Below, piece after piece: positions 46,120 through 57,090 of a DNA stretch of 64,000 nucleotides; within the stretch, counting starts at the first letter, position 1, and each line of letters starts with the position of its first letter. This DNA is from Chaetoderma sp. LZ-2023a (lineage: Eukaryota; Mollusca; Caudofoveata; Chaetodermatida; Chaetodermatidae), in contig CM067370.1 of NCBI GenBank assembly GCA_034401795.1, positions 58,701,333-58,765,332 on the forward strand, given 5' to 3'. The translations under genes were made by a program, and so were the position numbers. The notes under the pieces are model-generated. The model had not been told where the DNA came from. It saw nothing but the letters and a program-made list of their open reading frames with translations, and searched no databases.

Positions 46120-47541
46120 ATGTACAGTTATTCTCTAGACTACATTTCCTGCCAATCCAGAGACGGAGACCTTGATTCATTCTTTGAGCATGAGAATCAT
46201 CCATGGTCCCCATCACTTGCTGAGAGCAACGCAATGCGCCAAGGCAGCAAATCAGATCTGATGGGATGTTTGGAAGCATTAGTAGCTCGTGCAGCTGATT
46301 GTCCAGAGGTTGAAGTGAAGATCATTGAAGGAGCAGCTATAATGCATAATCTAGATCCCAAGAAATCAAACGTGGTTGTGAACACATTTGGAGATTTTGC
46401 AGAGCACGTCTTCCTCCCACACATTGCTAGACAACTACAGACGGTTAAAAGATTGGATGTTGTATGGGACGTGTATAAGGTGGGAAGCTTGAAGACACAC
46501 GCTAGAGAATTACGGGGACATGGTGAAGCTCTTGGTGTTGCATCGAGTACAAAACTCCCTCAAAATTGGAAAACTTTCGTATGAGTTGATGCAAACAAAA
46601 CAGGCCTCTTCACCTTTCTCGCACATACATTGGAGTCATTCGAGCTACCAGAAAGAAAGATGCTCGTCACAACATGTGAGGAAAACGTGCTGATGAGGCC
46701 TGTGCATGACGTCTCGCAACTCGCGCCATGCATGCAAGATGAAGCAGATGGTAGAATGTTGCTCCACACCTTCCATGCATATCACCAAGGTTATCGAACA
46801 ATAATGATTCATGCTACAGATACAGACGTCGTAGTCCTAGCCATACGGACAGCTAACTTTCTTCATGGGTGTGATCTCTGGGTCGCATTTGGCCATGGGA
46901 AGACCTTCCGCTATGTGTCAGCTCATGGCATTGCAACAGTTTTGGGTGCTGAAGCATCACAAGGACTGGTATTTATGCATGCTTTCTCTGGGTGTGACAC
47001 TGTGTCTGCATTTTGTGGGATTGGCAAGAAGACAGCATGGGAAGTTTGGAGGACGTCAGATCTATTCAAGTCACTATTTAGGAGACTGTCTGATGCCCCG
47101 GCGTGTCTGTGTGACAATGACATGGAAATGCTGGAGAGGTTTGTCGTACTACTGTACAAACGCACATCACCATTGTCAAAGGTTAATGAGGCACGAAAAC
47201 GGCTTTTCGCTTTTGGCAACAGGCAGCTGGAAAACATTCCTCCGACCAGTGTAGCTCTGCTGCAACACACCAAAAGTGCTGCGTTCCAGGCAGGTCATCT
47301 TTGGGGCAATTCACTCCACGTAAGTGCAAAAACGCCATCGCCAGCTGACTGGGGTAGGGTCAGAGATGGACACACTTGGTCACCGCAATGGAGTTTGCTT
47401 GCAGACGCATCTAAGGCATGCCGGGAACTCGTGAAATGTTCTTGCAAAAGTAATTGCACTGGCAGATGCAAATGCTATGAATCCAACTTACCTTGTACAC
47501 AGTTGTGCTCATGCGGTGCACAGTGTGTGTGCCGTCTGTGA
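46120..47541 (+). pseudogene. XPG/FEN1-like nuclease-domain protein with Cys-rich tail
   Basis: One frame runs 46120-47541 with a single TGA at 46582-46584. The N-terminal part has SQSRDGDLDSFF-like and HENHPWSPSLAES residues. The core EADGRMLLHTFHAYHQGYRT then IMIHATDTDVVVLAI (about 46741-46856) resembles the XPG-I acidic motifs (E-A-D ... D-x-D). HAFSGCDTVSAFCGIGKKTA (about 46980-47037) resembles the FEN1 helix-hairpin-helix (GCDY...GIG..KA). A C-terminal CXC-type cluster (CSCKSNCTGRCKC ... CSCGAQCVC, 47437-47535) could bind metal or DNA. Similar uncharacterised proteins are, to my knowledge, common in invertebrate genomes. The frame probably extends upstream of 46120 (PIQKNKSNQNRG-like residues near 46045) after an indel. 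Nuclease activity is inferred. Confidence 0.6.
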
Positions 47542-47782
47542 ATCATGATTCAACAATCAACAGCATCATGTATAGCCTTGCATACTCTAATAGGATAATT
47601 GAACGTATCTATAACGACCATTACTTGGTTCAATATTAAGAAATCAAGTAATTTAAACTATTTCTAGATGCTATATTGCTTTTGTTCTCAAGAGATGGAT
47701 CTTTTAGATAACACATCTTAAAGAGCCACCGTCTTTTGACATCAAAAGCAGGTGGTCGATATGGAAGGATTGATATTTACAT

Positions 47783-48052
47783 ATTTAGAGTATTGTAGTG
47801 AGTAGAATTATAACGATTGACCCATGAAACCCCTAATTTGACATTAATCCCATCTCTCTACTACGTCTAGAGCGTGAGTAATGCAAATTTTCCGCTGGGA
47901 AGGCAGCCATTATGAATCCGCCATTTTGAATGGGTTCCCTTGGTAGAATCACGTGGCACCGCATCTAATTATGATCAGGATACCTTAAACCACCTATATG
48001 CCAAATTTCATGCTTTCTGCCAGAATGGAACATCTTTTTCACATATCTGCCC
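47783..48052. repeat. Right terminal inverted repeat
   Basis: Inverted match to 45488-45754. Confidence 0.8.
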
Positions 48053-50006
48053 TGCTACAAGCATGCATGCTCACAACATTTTATTATTATCCTAAAAAGA
48101 TTGATACAACACCTTTACTCATGAAAACTCAATGACTCATGGTTATTATCCTAATATTCATCCAAACTCACTACTCTAAACAGGTTTCATGAAATCACTC
48201 CAAAACTCACAAGATGAACATCCCTGAATGATTTCATGTTAACATGTTCAAAGCTGGAATAATAAATGAATATAAAACTTCGCACTATCATGAATTTTCA
48301 TAATTAATTTTCATGTCCTTGCATACATAATGAGTGGTTAGTATTCTAAATAAATGTGAAGTTTTTTAAATTCAATTGCTCTGTGAATTACTAATTTTGA
48401 AGTAGAAATGAGTTATTGGTTCTGTCTGCATTGTATGTCAAAATTAAAACCAAATCTAAAATGAGCAATTATGTCGTGACTGCCTGGACAAATGACGAAA
48501 AATCAAATAATGATAATTTCGACTATGTCAGATCAATGGAAATCAATCATATCTAAATTTACCAGATCATAAATATATACTGAATTAAACAATAAATTTA
48601 ACAATAATCCAAAGTTTGGATGCCCAATCAATTTCACTGCCTAATATCAAGATACCAGGTGATAAATTGATTAGAAACCCAAACCGGAATACCTCCCAAG
48701 TTAGACCACAGAATAAACATATACCCTTTGGAATTCTAGTATACAAATTGTATGTCTGATAAGTCCATAATATAACAAACCTGTAAAGATAAATGAAACT
48801 AATTTGACAAATGAATGAGCTTCATTACCAGTTAATTCATCTTTCCAGAGTATGTACCCATCATATGACGTCATAATCATCTACGCGGTGTGTAGAATGA
48901 CATCATAATGGATGATGTCATGAATGATGTCGATAAGTACGTGACGAACGTATATTTGAAGACGGTCTATGCCTTGTTGTACAAATTGTTTGGTTTTACT
49001 ATTTAATAAATATTCTGTTGAATATTTTGAAACTAATTTGACTAGCACCCAGTCAAATTAGTTACAAAATATTCAACAGCTTCCCTGTATAGTTTTCAGG
49101 AAATTTATAGCTAGGGCATTCGGGGATCGATCAATCCAAACACGGCGAGGTGTGGGTGGAGCGTAGCTAGTGATGGGCGGGGCATAGCTAAAAATGGAAA
49201 GGTCCATTACCCTACCACAGTCATGACGGTACACTAACTATCTGTCAACTTGTGCATGAACTGTATGTTTGAGAAGTGTTCTTACTCTAATACATTTCTC
49301 AGATCTTTTAAGTAAATATATGCTATATCAATAACGTTTGTTAACAATTCTTATATTAAATCTTTCAACCGTAACCACCATTAAATTGTAACTTTAAATC
49401 GTTTCTGTTGTGTTATCAATTGACATCCAACAGTCTGTGACTGAAGTTCCAACAAGGGCAACATCCAAACAATAGTAAATGTCTAAAGTGATTTAAAATG
49501 CTACCCCTTAATTAGTGGGCCAATTTCAACAAAGAAAAACTGGGTCAACAATAATTTGGCCAGAATATCAATGTTTTTCAAACTAAACACTTTCGCTAAT
49601 CATAAAATATCGCACAATGCAGATTTGTTATAATTATTTTCATTAATAGCATCTATGTTTGGCCAAATGTGGGCAAGCCAGCTAGAGAAATATGTAGCCT
49701 TAGAAAACGACTGCGCCACACTTGTAGAAACCACTGCACCACAGTAAAACCACTGCCCCACACTGTTAAAAAGCACCGCGGCACATCTAATCTTTTGGGC
49801 TGTTTTGGCCTTGCCAGATTGTACTGATATTGTGTTCAGAAATTGCAGTCTAATGTTTATAATAACATATTAATTGTGGTTTCTGAACACCTATTACTAT
49901 CTGGCAATTAGACTGGAGGCATTTTAATGATCTGATCAGCGATACCAATTTTCATTTTTTCAAGCATTGTGTTAGCAATTCCCATTTGAAGTAGTGTACC
50001 TTTTTT
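48053..50006. other. No gene; one long hairpin
   Basis: AT-rich. The only clear structure is the palindrome at 49015-49079. A short repeated phrase AAACCACTGC.CCACA occurs at 49728 and 49748. Confidence 0.5.
49015..49079. repeat. 29-bp hairpin
   Basis: The left arm 49015-49043 and right arm 49051-49079 pair with one mismatch across a 7-nt loop. Its core AATATTTTGAAAC.AATTTGACT recurs in the hairpin at 63445-63525. Confidence 0.85.
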
Positions 50007-51119
50007 TATGCTCCCCGAAAAAATTTTTGCGGGAGCGTATAGTCGCTGCTTTGTCCGTCCGTTCGTCCGTCCATTCACCATATATAAGTTTGTCCACTTT
50101 TTCACATATGGTCACCAAACTTGGTATGTGGATGCATCTTAGGGAGAATGTGTGCGGAGTATGAAAAGTAGGTAAAAGTAGGTCATGCTGACCTACTTTT
50201 CATGGTCGACTGAATATCACAGAAAATGTTTGTCCGGGGCATAGTTTCAAGACTTTTTCACATATGGTCACCAAACTTGGCATGTGGATGCATCTTATGG
50301 AGAAGGTGTGCGGAGTATGAAAAGTAGGTCATGCTGACCTACTTTTCATGGTCAACTGAATATCACAGAAAATGTTTGTCTGGGGCATAGTTTCAAGGCT
50401 TTTTCATATATGGTCACCACACTTGGTATGTGGATGCATGTTAGGGAGAAGGTGTGCGGTGTGTTAAAAGTAGGTCATGCTGACCTACTTTTCATGGTCG
50501 ACTGAATATCACAGAAAATGTTTATCTGTACCATAGTTTCAAGACTTGCACATATGGTCACCAAACTTGGTATGTGGATGCATGTTAGGGAGAAGGTGTG
50601 CACAGTATGAAAAGTAGGTCAAATGTAGCTCATGCTGACCTACTTTTCATGGTCGACTGAATATCACAGAAACTGTTTCTCCGGGCCATAGTTTCAAGAC
50701 TTTTTCACATATGGTCACCAAACTTGGTATTGATTATTGCAGAAAATATCTCTGTTCATTTTGAACATAGTTTTTATATGTATTTTTCATATGGTGCCAA
50801 GCAATGTCTAAGTGTGTTTATTTAGAGAAACTTAGATTTTACTTTTATTAAGCTATCCTTAACATATTGTTCGTTAGGGCAAATCCCGCCAGACCAAAAG
50901 AATGATGGCCCACCGAATCATTCCTACTCCCCAAATTGTGGATTTAACATCATTACCCCAAACCAACAAATTTTAAAGATGGCCTAATATGATGATATCT
51001 CATTGACAATTTCAAGTTCATTTCTCTGTCTGAGCCACAGTTCCAAACCTTTCCCTGAAGCATATGCCTTCGGGGTTATCCATTCAGTTTCTGTGCAGAG
51101 TATGCCTTCGGGGAGCATA
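50007..51119. mobile_element. Non-autonomous element with tandem-repeat core (family ATGCTCCCC)
   Basis: Ends TATGCTCCCCGAA (50007-50019) and TTCGGGGAGCATA (51107-51119) are perfect inverted repeats. The left end continues into a palindrome around AAAAAATTTTT (to about 50040), then a GTCCGTCC tract. The core is a tandem array (50096-50730). No ORF of substance. The plan is reminiscent of Helentron-derived or Pearl-like elements of molluscs; that link is inference. Confidence 0.7.
50096..50730. repeat. Tandem array, 146-157-bp unit, with palindromic AGGTCA sites
   Basis: CTTTTTCACATATGGTCACC-type unit starts lie at 50096, 50253, 50399, 50545 and 50700. Each full unit holds a near-perfect palindrome, GAAAAGTAGGTCA/TGC/TGACCTACTTTTC. 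AGGTCATGCTGACCT is exact at 50180-50194, 50326-50340 and 50472-50486 and is interrupted in the fourth unit. Confidence 0.85.
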
Positions 51120-51261
51120 CATCAATTTATTGATTTGCCTTGTTTCAGATATTTCCAATACTAGGGGTTTTGATAGCTTTATGCTTTATTAGTCGTATAA
51201 TCGTTATTATTTATCTAAAATGGTCGCGATTAAAAATACTGCATAATCGTGCAAGCCTAAA

Positions 51262-52130
51262 GAGAAGCTGTGATGAATGAAAGAGAAGTGTAAGGAGTGA
51301 TCATGATGAAAGAAAGAGACTGTAAAGAGAGGTTATGATAAATGAAGGAGATTGTAAAGAGGCCATGATTAATGATGGAGACTGTGAAGAGGGGTCGTGA
51401 TGAATGAAGGCGACTGTGTGAAGGCAGACTGTTGAAATAAAGAGACTGTATGAAGGGAGACTGTGATGAAGGATGGAGACTGGGTGAAGGGGGAGTGTGA
51501 TGAATGAAGGAGACTGTGTGAAAGAGCATGATAAATGAAGGAGAGTGTAAAGAGGCCATGATTAATGAAGGAGACTGTGTGAAGAGAGGTCATCAGGAAT
51601 GAAGGAGACTGTGAAGAGAGGTCGTGAAGAATGAGTGAGACTGAAGAGAGACTATGATAAATGAAGGTGACTGGAAAGGCTCTGATGGATGAAGGAGGAT
51701 GTGTGGAGAGGCCATGTTGAATGAAGGCGACTGAAGAGAGCCTGTGAGGAAGGAAGGAGACTGTGTGAAGAGAGGTCGTGATGAATGAAGGAGACTGTGT
51801 AAAGGCCATGATAAATGAAGCATACTGAAGAGAGACTGTGATGAATGAAGGAGACTGTGTAAAGAGAGGCTGTGATGAATGAAGGAGACTGAAGAGGCTG
51901 TGATGAATGATGGCGACTGTGTAAAGGTAGTGATGAATGAAGGATGCTGTGTGAAGAGAGACTGTGCGAAGAGACGCCGTGATGAATGAAGGAGACTGTG
52001 CGAAGAGATGCCAATGATGAATGGAGGAGACTGAAGAGAGACTGTGATGAATGAAGGAGACTGTATGAAGAGAGGCTGTGATGGATGAAGGAAACTGAAG
52101 AGGGACTGTGATGAGTGAAGGAGATTGTCT
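51262..52130. repeat. Minisatellite, about 27-36-bp unit
   Basis: Roughly 27 degenerate units of the form TGATGAATGAAGGAGACTG plus GTGAAGAGAGGC or shorter variants. The array resumes at 52743-52800 beyond an inserted LINE piece. Long frames on the minus strand (for example 52154-51369) follow from absence of stops in the unit. Confidence 0.9.
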
Positions 52131-52733
52131 TCTTCTTGCGTTCATCTTTCTCATGACAGTAATCTTAGACCATTTTCCTTATTTGGCGCATGAAAGCTGA
52201 AGTGGTCCCCAAACTGTCTCTGTCTCCTCTGATCTTCTCTTCAAAAGATACTTCAATAGGCCAGAAACTTCTTCTAGCCTGTTCATATCGCTGGCAGTGC
52301 TGCAAGAGATGTTCTGCTGTTTCTTCTGCCTGCTGACACTCACAAAGTGCAGAATCTGTAATCTTGAGACGGTGAAGATGTGCATTGAGACGATTGTGAC
52401 CAGTCCTCAATCTGAAGATACATGTCAGATCCTCCCTACTGAGGCTGTGTATTGTATCATTATGCTGCCTGCTGGTGGTTCTTGTGGCTTTAATGATATG
52501 CTTCAGTTCTTCAAAGTCAACCTCACAGTTGAATTGTTCTTTATTTGACCCTTTCTTAGCCAGTTGATCAGCTTTCCTAATATGCCACAATGCGAGGCGA
52601 TCCACTGTAAGTTGACATTGTTCTCCTTAGCCAGTTGCGTAAGATATTCATGAATTAAATCTGTACTTTCCTTTCCACTCTCCAGCGCCTGGAGCGCTGA
52701 GAGGGAGTCTGTCAGGAAGACAATATTTTCATT
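52131..52733 (-). mobile_element. LINE 3' end: RNase H end and zinc-knuckle tail
   Basis: On the minus strand: IVFLTDSLSALQALESGKES (RNase H motif with catalytic Asp, about 52720-52660), NLQWIASHCGI (about 52610), KADQLAKKGS, then LTCIFRLRTGHNRLNAHLHR, CECQQAEETAEHLLQHC (zinc-binding CxC...HX4C) and a stop at about 52165. This order is that of LINEs with an RNase H domain, such as the I clade. The 9 bp AGATTGTCT occur at 52122-52130 and 52734-52742 and look like a target duplication, so this is a 5'-truncated insertion into the minisatellite. Confidence 0.85.
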
Positions 52734-52800
52734 AGATTGTCTGAAGAGGCCTTGATGAATGAAGGTGACTGAAGAGACTGTGATGAATGAAGGAGACTGA

Positions 52801-53077
52801 AAATAAAATAAAATTTTATATAATAGCTATTTAACATTGCTCGATTTTGATTAATTTTATAGGGTGCAGGATGCCTAGAGTGGTGTATCATACTTCACAC
52901 CAAGGAGCGATGGGGTGACTTTAATACTAAGAGATTATGGTGAGTGATATACTATACTGTATTAATTTTCAATTGGGAACACCAATCAATGATCAATATG
53001 ATGAGCATTTCTCACAGTAATATGCCAGCTGACAGGGCTTATGTTCAAACTCAGTCTCTCTAGATGTTTCTCTTTCT
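52801..53077. other. No gene recognised
   Basis: AT-rich spacer between the minisatellite and the second DIRS copy. Confidence 0.4.
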
Positions 53078-53570
53078 CCTTCGATCAATACTTACCATTA
53101 CATTACTCATTGATAATACAGCTATCCTGGTAGCTGGCTCTAGGAATCTAGTTTTAGTAAGCTTTACCGGCTCCTGGAACCGGATACCTGGTTCCCAACA
53201 ACCGGGTACCCGCCTGTCAGAGACACTCATTCTTGTTTGCATAGCAACAAGAGGATACATTGCTATTTTGTGTGGAGAAATCTTAGTTTTCTTTGTGTTT
53301 TTCTTTGTGCCTGTTTGCTGTTTCGTTTCTGGAATTACTGGATATACTATGGAAGGAGCCTCTGATTCTCAGGTCGTATTCTTTCATGTTATTTCTCTAG
53401 CTATATGAAGACTTATGTCTATGAAATGTTGTCTGTGTTGCATGTCCCATTTTCTGACCCCGGAACTGGGATGTGTGGTTACAACGAAATATACCAGATA
53501 AGATCGACTACTTTAAATCCCAACGGCGATCAGGCTGTAATATGAAACTAGGTGTTGGCTTACGGTTTTT

Positions 53571-56168
53571 AGCTCACCTGGCCTGGCCAAGTGAGCTTAT
53601 GTCATGGCGACCGTCCATCGTGTGTCCGTCCGTCCATCCGTTGGTCCATCAACTTTTCCTTTAAGCGACTTCTCAAGAACTGCTGGGCCAATTTCAATCA
53701 TATTTGGCAGGAAGCATCCTTAGGGCATAGGGGTCCAAGTTTGTTCAAATGAAGCCGATCAGCCAATTAGGCCGGCCGCCATCTTGGAATTTGGCTGATT
53801 TTTAGAAGCTTTTTTAAAAATCTTCTCCGAAACCGCTTGAGGGATTGAAGGAAACCTTATGAAATATGATCTAGGGCAAGAACTCAACCAAGTTTGTTCA
53901 AGGGAACTTAATTGGTCAAATAGTTTGGCGGCCATCTTGGTTGACGTAGTTTTAGCGAAAATAACTTATCCAGAACTGCTGACGGGATCAGGCCAAAGAA
54001 GTTGATCCATCCAAAAACATGGCCACCGTGGGCCAATCAAAATATAGCATGTTTGGCGGCCATATTGGATTTTTTTATTTGATGGATTTTGAGGCCGAAA
54101 TTGGTTTTATATAGGTTTTTGGGTATTCTGATCTCAAATTTGCAATTTTCGAAACTGTCAAATGAATGGTTTGGCAGCCATCTTGAATCATTTTCCCGCC
54201 AAAAAACTCCCTTGCAGAATTGGTTAAGATTATTGCAACTAAACTTGGATACATGGTTACCTATAATGTTAGGAAGCAGCATGATGATGTTAGTGTCAGA
54301 AGGTCAAAGATCAATATCACTGTGACTTTGATACAGAACTCCGCTTTTTCAACATTAAGTTTTTGCTTATATTTCAGGATTGGTTAAGCCTATTGCATCT
54401 AAACTTGGATACACGGTTACCTATAATGATAGGATGCAAAATGATGATGTTCTGATCACACGGTCAAAGGTCAAGGTCACTGTGACCTTTATATAGAGCT
54501 CTGCTATTTCAATATTAAGTTTTTGCGCTAAACAAAAGCTATTGTCATACATCTCAGCTATGCCTAATCCAGTTGGATACATGGTTACCTATAATGATAG
54601 GATGCAACATGATGATGTTAGGGTCAGAAGGTCAAAGGTCAATATCACTGTGACCTTGATACAGAACTGCTTTTTCAACATTAAGTTTTTGCGTTTAGCA
54701 AAACCTCTCAGCTTTTATTTCAGGATTGGTTAAGCCTATTGCAAGTAAACTTGGATACATGGTTACCTATGATGATAGGATGCAGCAGGATGATATTTGG
54801 ATCACAAAGTCAAAGGTCACGGTCACTGTGACCTTGATATAGAACTCTGTGCTATTTCAACATTAAGTTTTTGTGTTTAGAAAAACTTCTCCGCTTATAT
54901 TTCAGGACTGGTTAAGCCTATTGCAACTACACTTGGATACATGGTTACCTATAATGATTGGAAGCAATGTGATAATGTTGGCGTCACAAGGTCAAAGGTC
55001 AAGGTCAATGTGACATTGATACAGAACTCTGTTATTTCAACATTAAGTTTTTGCATTTAGCAAAGCTTTTCAGCTTATAATGCAGAATTGGTTAAGATTA
55101 TTGCAACTAAACTTGGATACATGGTTACCTATAATGTTAGGAAGCAGCATGATGATGTTGGTGTCAGAAGGTCAAAGATCAATATCACTGTGACTTTGAT
55201 ACAGAACTCTGCTTTTTCAACATTAAGTTTTTGTGTTTAGCAAAACGTCTCGGCTTATATTTCAGGATTGGTTAAGCCTATTGCATCTAAACTTGGATAC
55301 ACGGTTACCTATAATGATAGGATGCAAAATGATGATGTTCTGATCACACGGTCAAAGGTCAAGGTCACTGTGACCTTTATATAGAGCTCTGCTATTTCAA
55401 CATTAAGTTTTTGCGTTTAGCAAAACTTTTCCGCTTATATTTCAGCATTGGTTAAGGCTATTACAACTTGGAAACCTGGTTACCTATAATGTTAGGAAGC
55501 AGCATGATAACATTGAGGGCAGAAGGTCAAAGGTCAGGGTAACTGTGACAAACGGGACAGGCAAGACATTTAATTCCGCGGAATTCTTGTATGTATTTTT
55601 GTGCGTATTGTGATTTCAAATTTGCCATTTTCGAGACTGTCGGGTAAACGGTTTAGCGGCCATCTTGGATCATTTACCCGCCAAAATCTCCCATACTCAA
55701 GCAATGGGAAATTAAAAATATATTTTCGTGACATCTTGGATTTTGCTCGATTTTTAGAAATGTCTTTAAAGATCTTCTCCAAAACCGTTTTGGGTGATCA
55801 ATTCAAAACGCATGAAATATCATCTAGGACAGCTCTTGCACCAAGTTTGTTCAAGTGAACTTGATTGACCAAATGGTTTGGCGGCCATCTTGGATAACCT
55901 ATTTTTTGCCAAACCAACTCCAGAACCACTGAGCGGATTGGGCCGAAATTTGGGAGATGATTAGGCACTGAGTGCTATTAAAGTTTGTTCAAGGGAAGGA
56001 GCTTAGTCAGAAACATGGCAAAAGTGGACCAATCAAAATGTAGCGTGTTTGGCGGCCATATTGGACATGCAAAAATGTCCACAAGCTCATTTAAAAGACT
56101 ACTCCTAAACCACCCACCAACAATTTTGACAAAAATGCACAGTGCTCCAGGTGAGCGACACCTTGTTT
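53571..56168. mobile_element. Non-autonomous element with tandem-repeat core (family AGCTCACCTGG)
   Basis: It opens AGCTCACCTGG with a palindromic continuation (GGCCAAGTGAGCT), then CCGTCCATCGTGTGTCCGTC, and closes CCAGGTGAGCGACACCTTGTTT. Its ends are exactly where the DIRS leader is interrupted. A related copy spans 62155-63827. Non-coding; GGCGGCCATCTTGGAT-type phrases recur on both flanks of the core. No target duplication beyond T-rich bases, so a Helitron-like origin is possible. Confidence 0.75.
54214..55560. repeat. Tandem array, about 180-bp unit, with nuclear-receptor-like sites
   Basis: Units start at 54214, 54375, 54553, 54721, 54903, 55082, 55263 and 55443 (spacings 161-182). Most units contain AAGGTCAAAGGTCA, a DR1 of the AGGTCA half-site (for example units 3, 5 and 8). 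Units 2 and 7 contain a perfect AGGTCACTGTGACCT (54474-54488 and 55362-55376); unit 4 keeps GGTCACTGTGACC. The pair of units at 54214-54540 is almost identical to 55082-55420. Confidence 0.88.
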
Positions 56169-57090
56169 AATACTAAAATCGGCTTACGTCATTCAACCGT
56201 ATGGTCCGAGCGGGTATGTCACACCCTTTTATTTCTCGGATTATTTGGTGAAGGAAATGTTTCGCTAATTTGCGCATCTTATTCATGGTGCTGCGTGCGT
56301 TTATGTGCCAAAAACTTTTAAATTATGTAAAGTTTTGCGTGTGATCACGATCTGTTTGCATTGATCGATGATTCCAAATTCTTGATTAAGATGTGTGTTC
56401 TGGGGTTTTACCATGTTCTACAGCAGTAATGTTAATTCATTTTATTGTTCCTTCACGTATTGTTTGGATTTCGTTTGAGTAGTATAATTTTGAAATTAAT
56501 TAAATATACCGCGAATGCTTCCGATATGGTTCCTTGTTCCATGTTTATACATCCTGCAGGATCAATTTATGGGTGTATTATTGGCCCGCTGTCATTCTTG
56601 TCGCCAGCTTACGTGATCTTGGTTGTAACGTTGCGGGTGTGAGTTGCCGGAGGGTTAACTTTTAATTTATTGTCAAAATATTTGAAAATTATTTGTCTGC
56701 CTTCCATTCCTGTTTCGTATCGCTTGCTTATTTTAGGTTTTGTGCGTGTTTTCAGGCCAAGCCTACCACGCCATCATGTCCTGAGTATCAAGGTCGCATT
56801 TAAGGACCATGTCTGTTTTCGGTGGTCGTTATGTAACATTGATTATAGGTGTAATGTCTGTTCTGTGTGGTCGTCGAGTTTTTAGTAAAGTTCCTTGCCC
56901 AGAAGGACTTGGCTGGGTCTGATGCGGGGTCAGGCATTTCGAAAAGAAATCGATGAACGTCCGTTTTGGTCCCTGGGGGTGGGCCTCATCTGCAGTTGGC
57001 GGGTTCAGAGATGGCAGCCCCGGCATGGTTTGGGCCAGCTATGCACGCTGGTGTCGTCTCTGATACCAAAGACTGTAGGGCAATCTCTCC

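Larger units (their letters stand above)
45488..48052 (+). mobile_element. 2.6-kb unit with long terminal inverted repeats
   Basis: 45488-45754 (267 bp) is the reverse complement of 47783-48052 with modest divergence. Shared strings include TAGAATCACGTGGCACCGCA, CCATTTTGAATGGGTTCCC and ATTTAGAGTATTGTA at the inner edge. The outermost common bases are GGGCGGATATGT / ACATATCTGCCC. One gene fills most of the interior. I cannot see a clean target duplication, so the exact ends and superfamily remain open. Confidence 0.75.

Noticed and set aside
51190..51256. Right end of another hAT element (ATAATCGTGCAAGCCTA)
   Set aside because: The end sequence is suggestive but no matching left end or 8-bp duplication could be found.
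51262..52130. CRISPR-like array
   Set aside because: Units are contiguous and degenerate with no unique spacers, no cas genes are present, and the DNA is eukaryotic. It is a minisatellite.
51369..52154. 261-codon minus-strand frame rich in Ser, His, Phe and Ile
   Set aside because: It is the translation of the minisatellite. Overlapping frames are open too because the unit lacks stops, and unit lengths vary by non-multiples of three.
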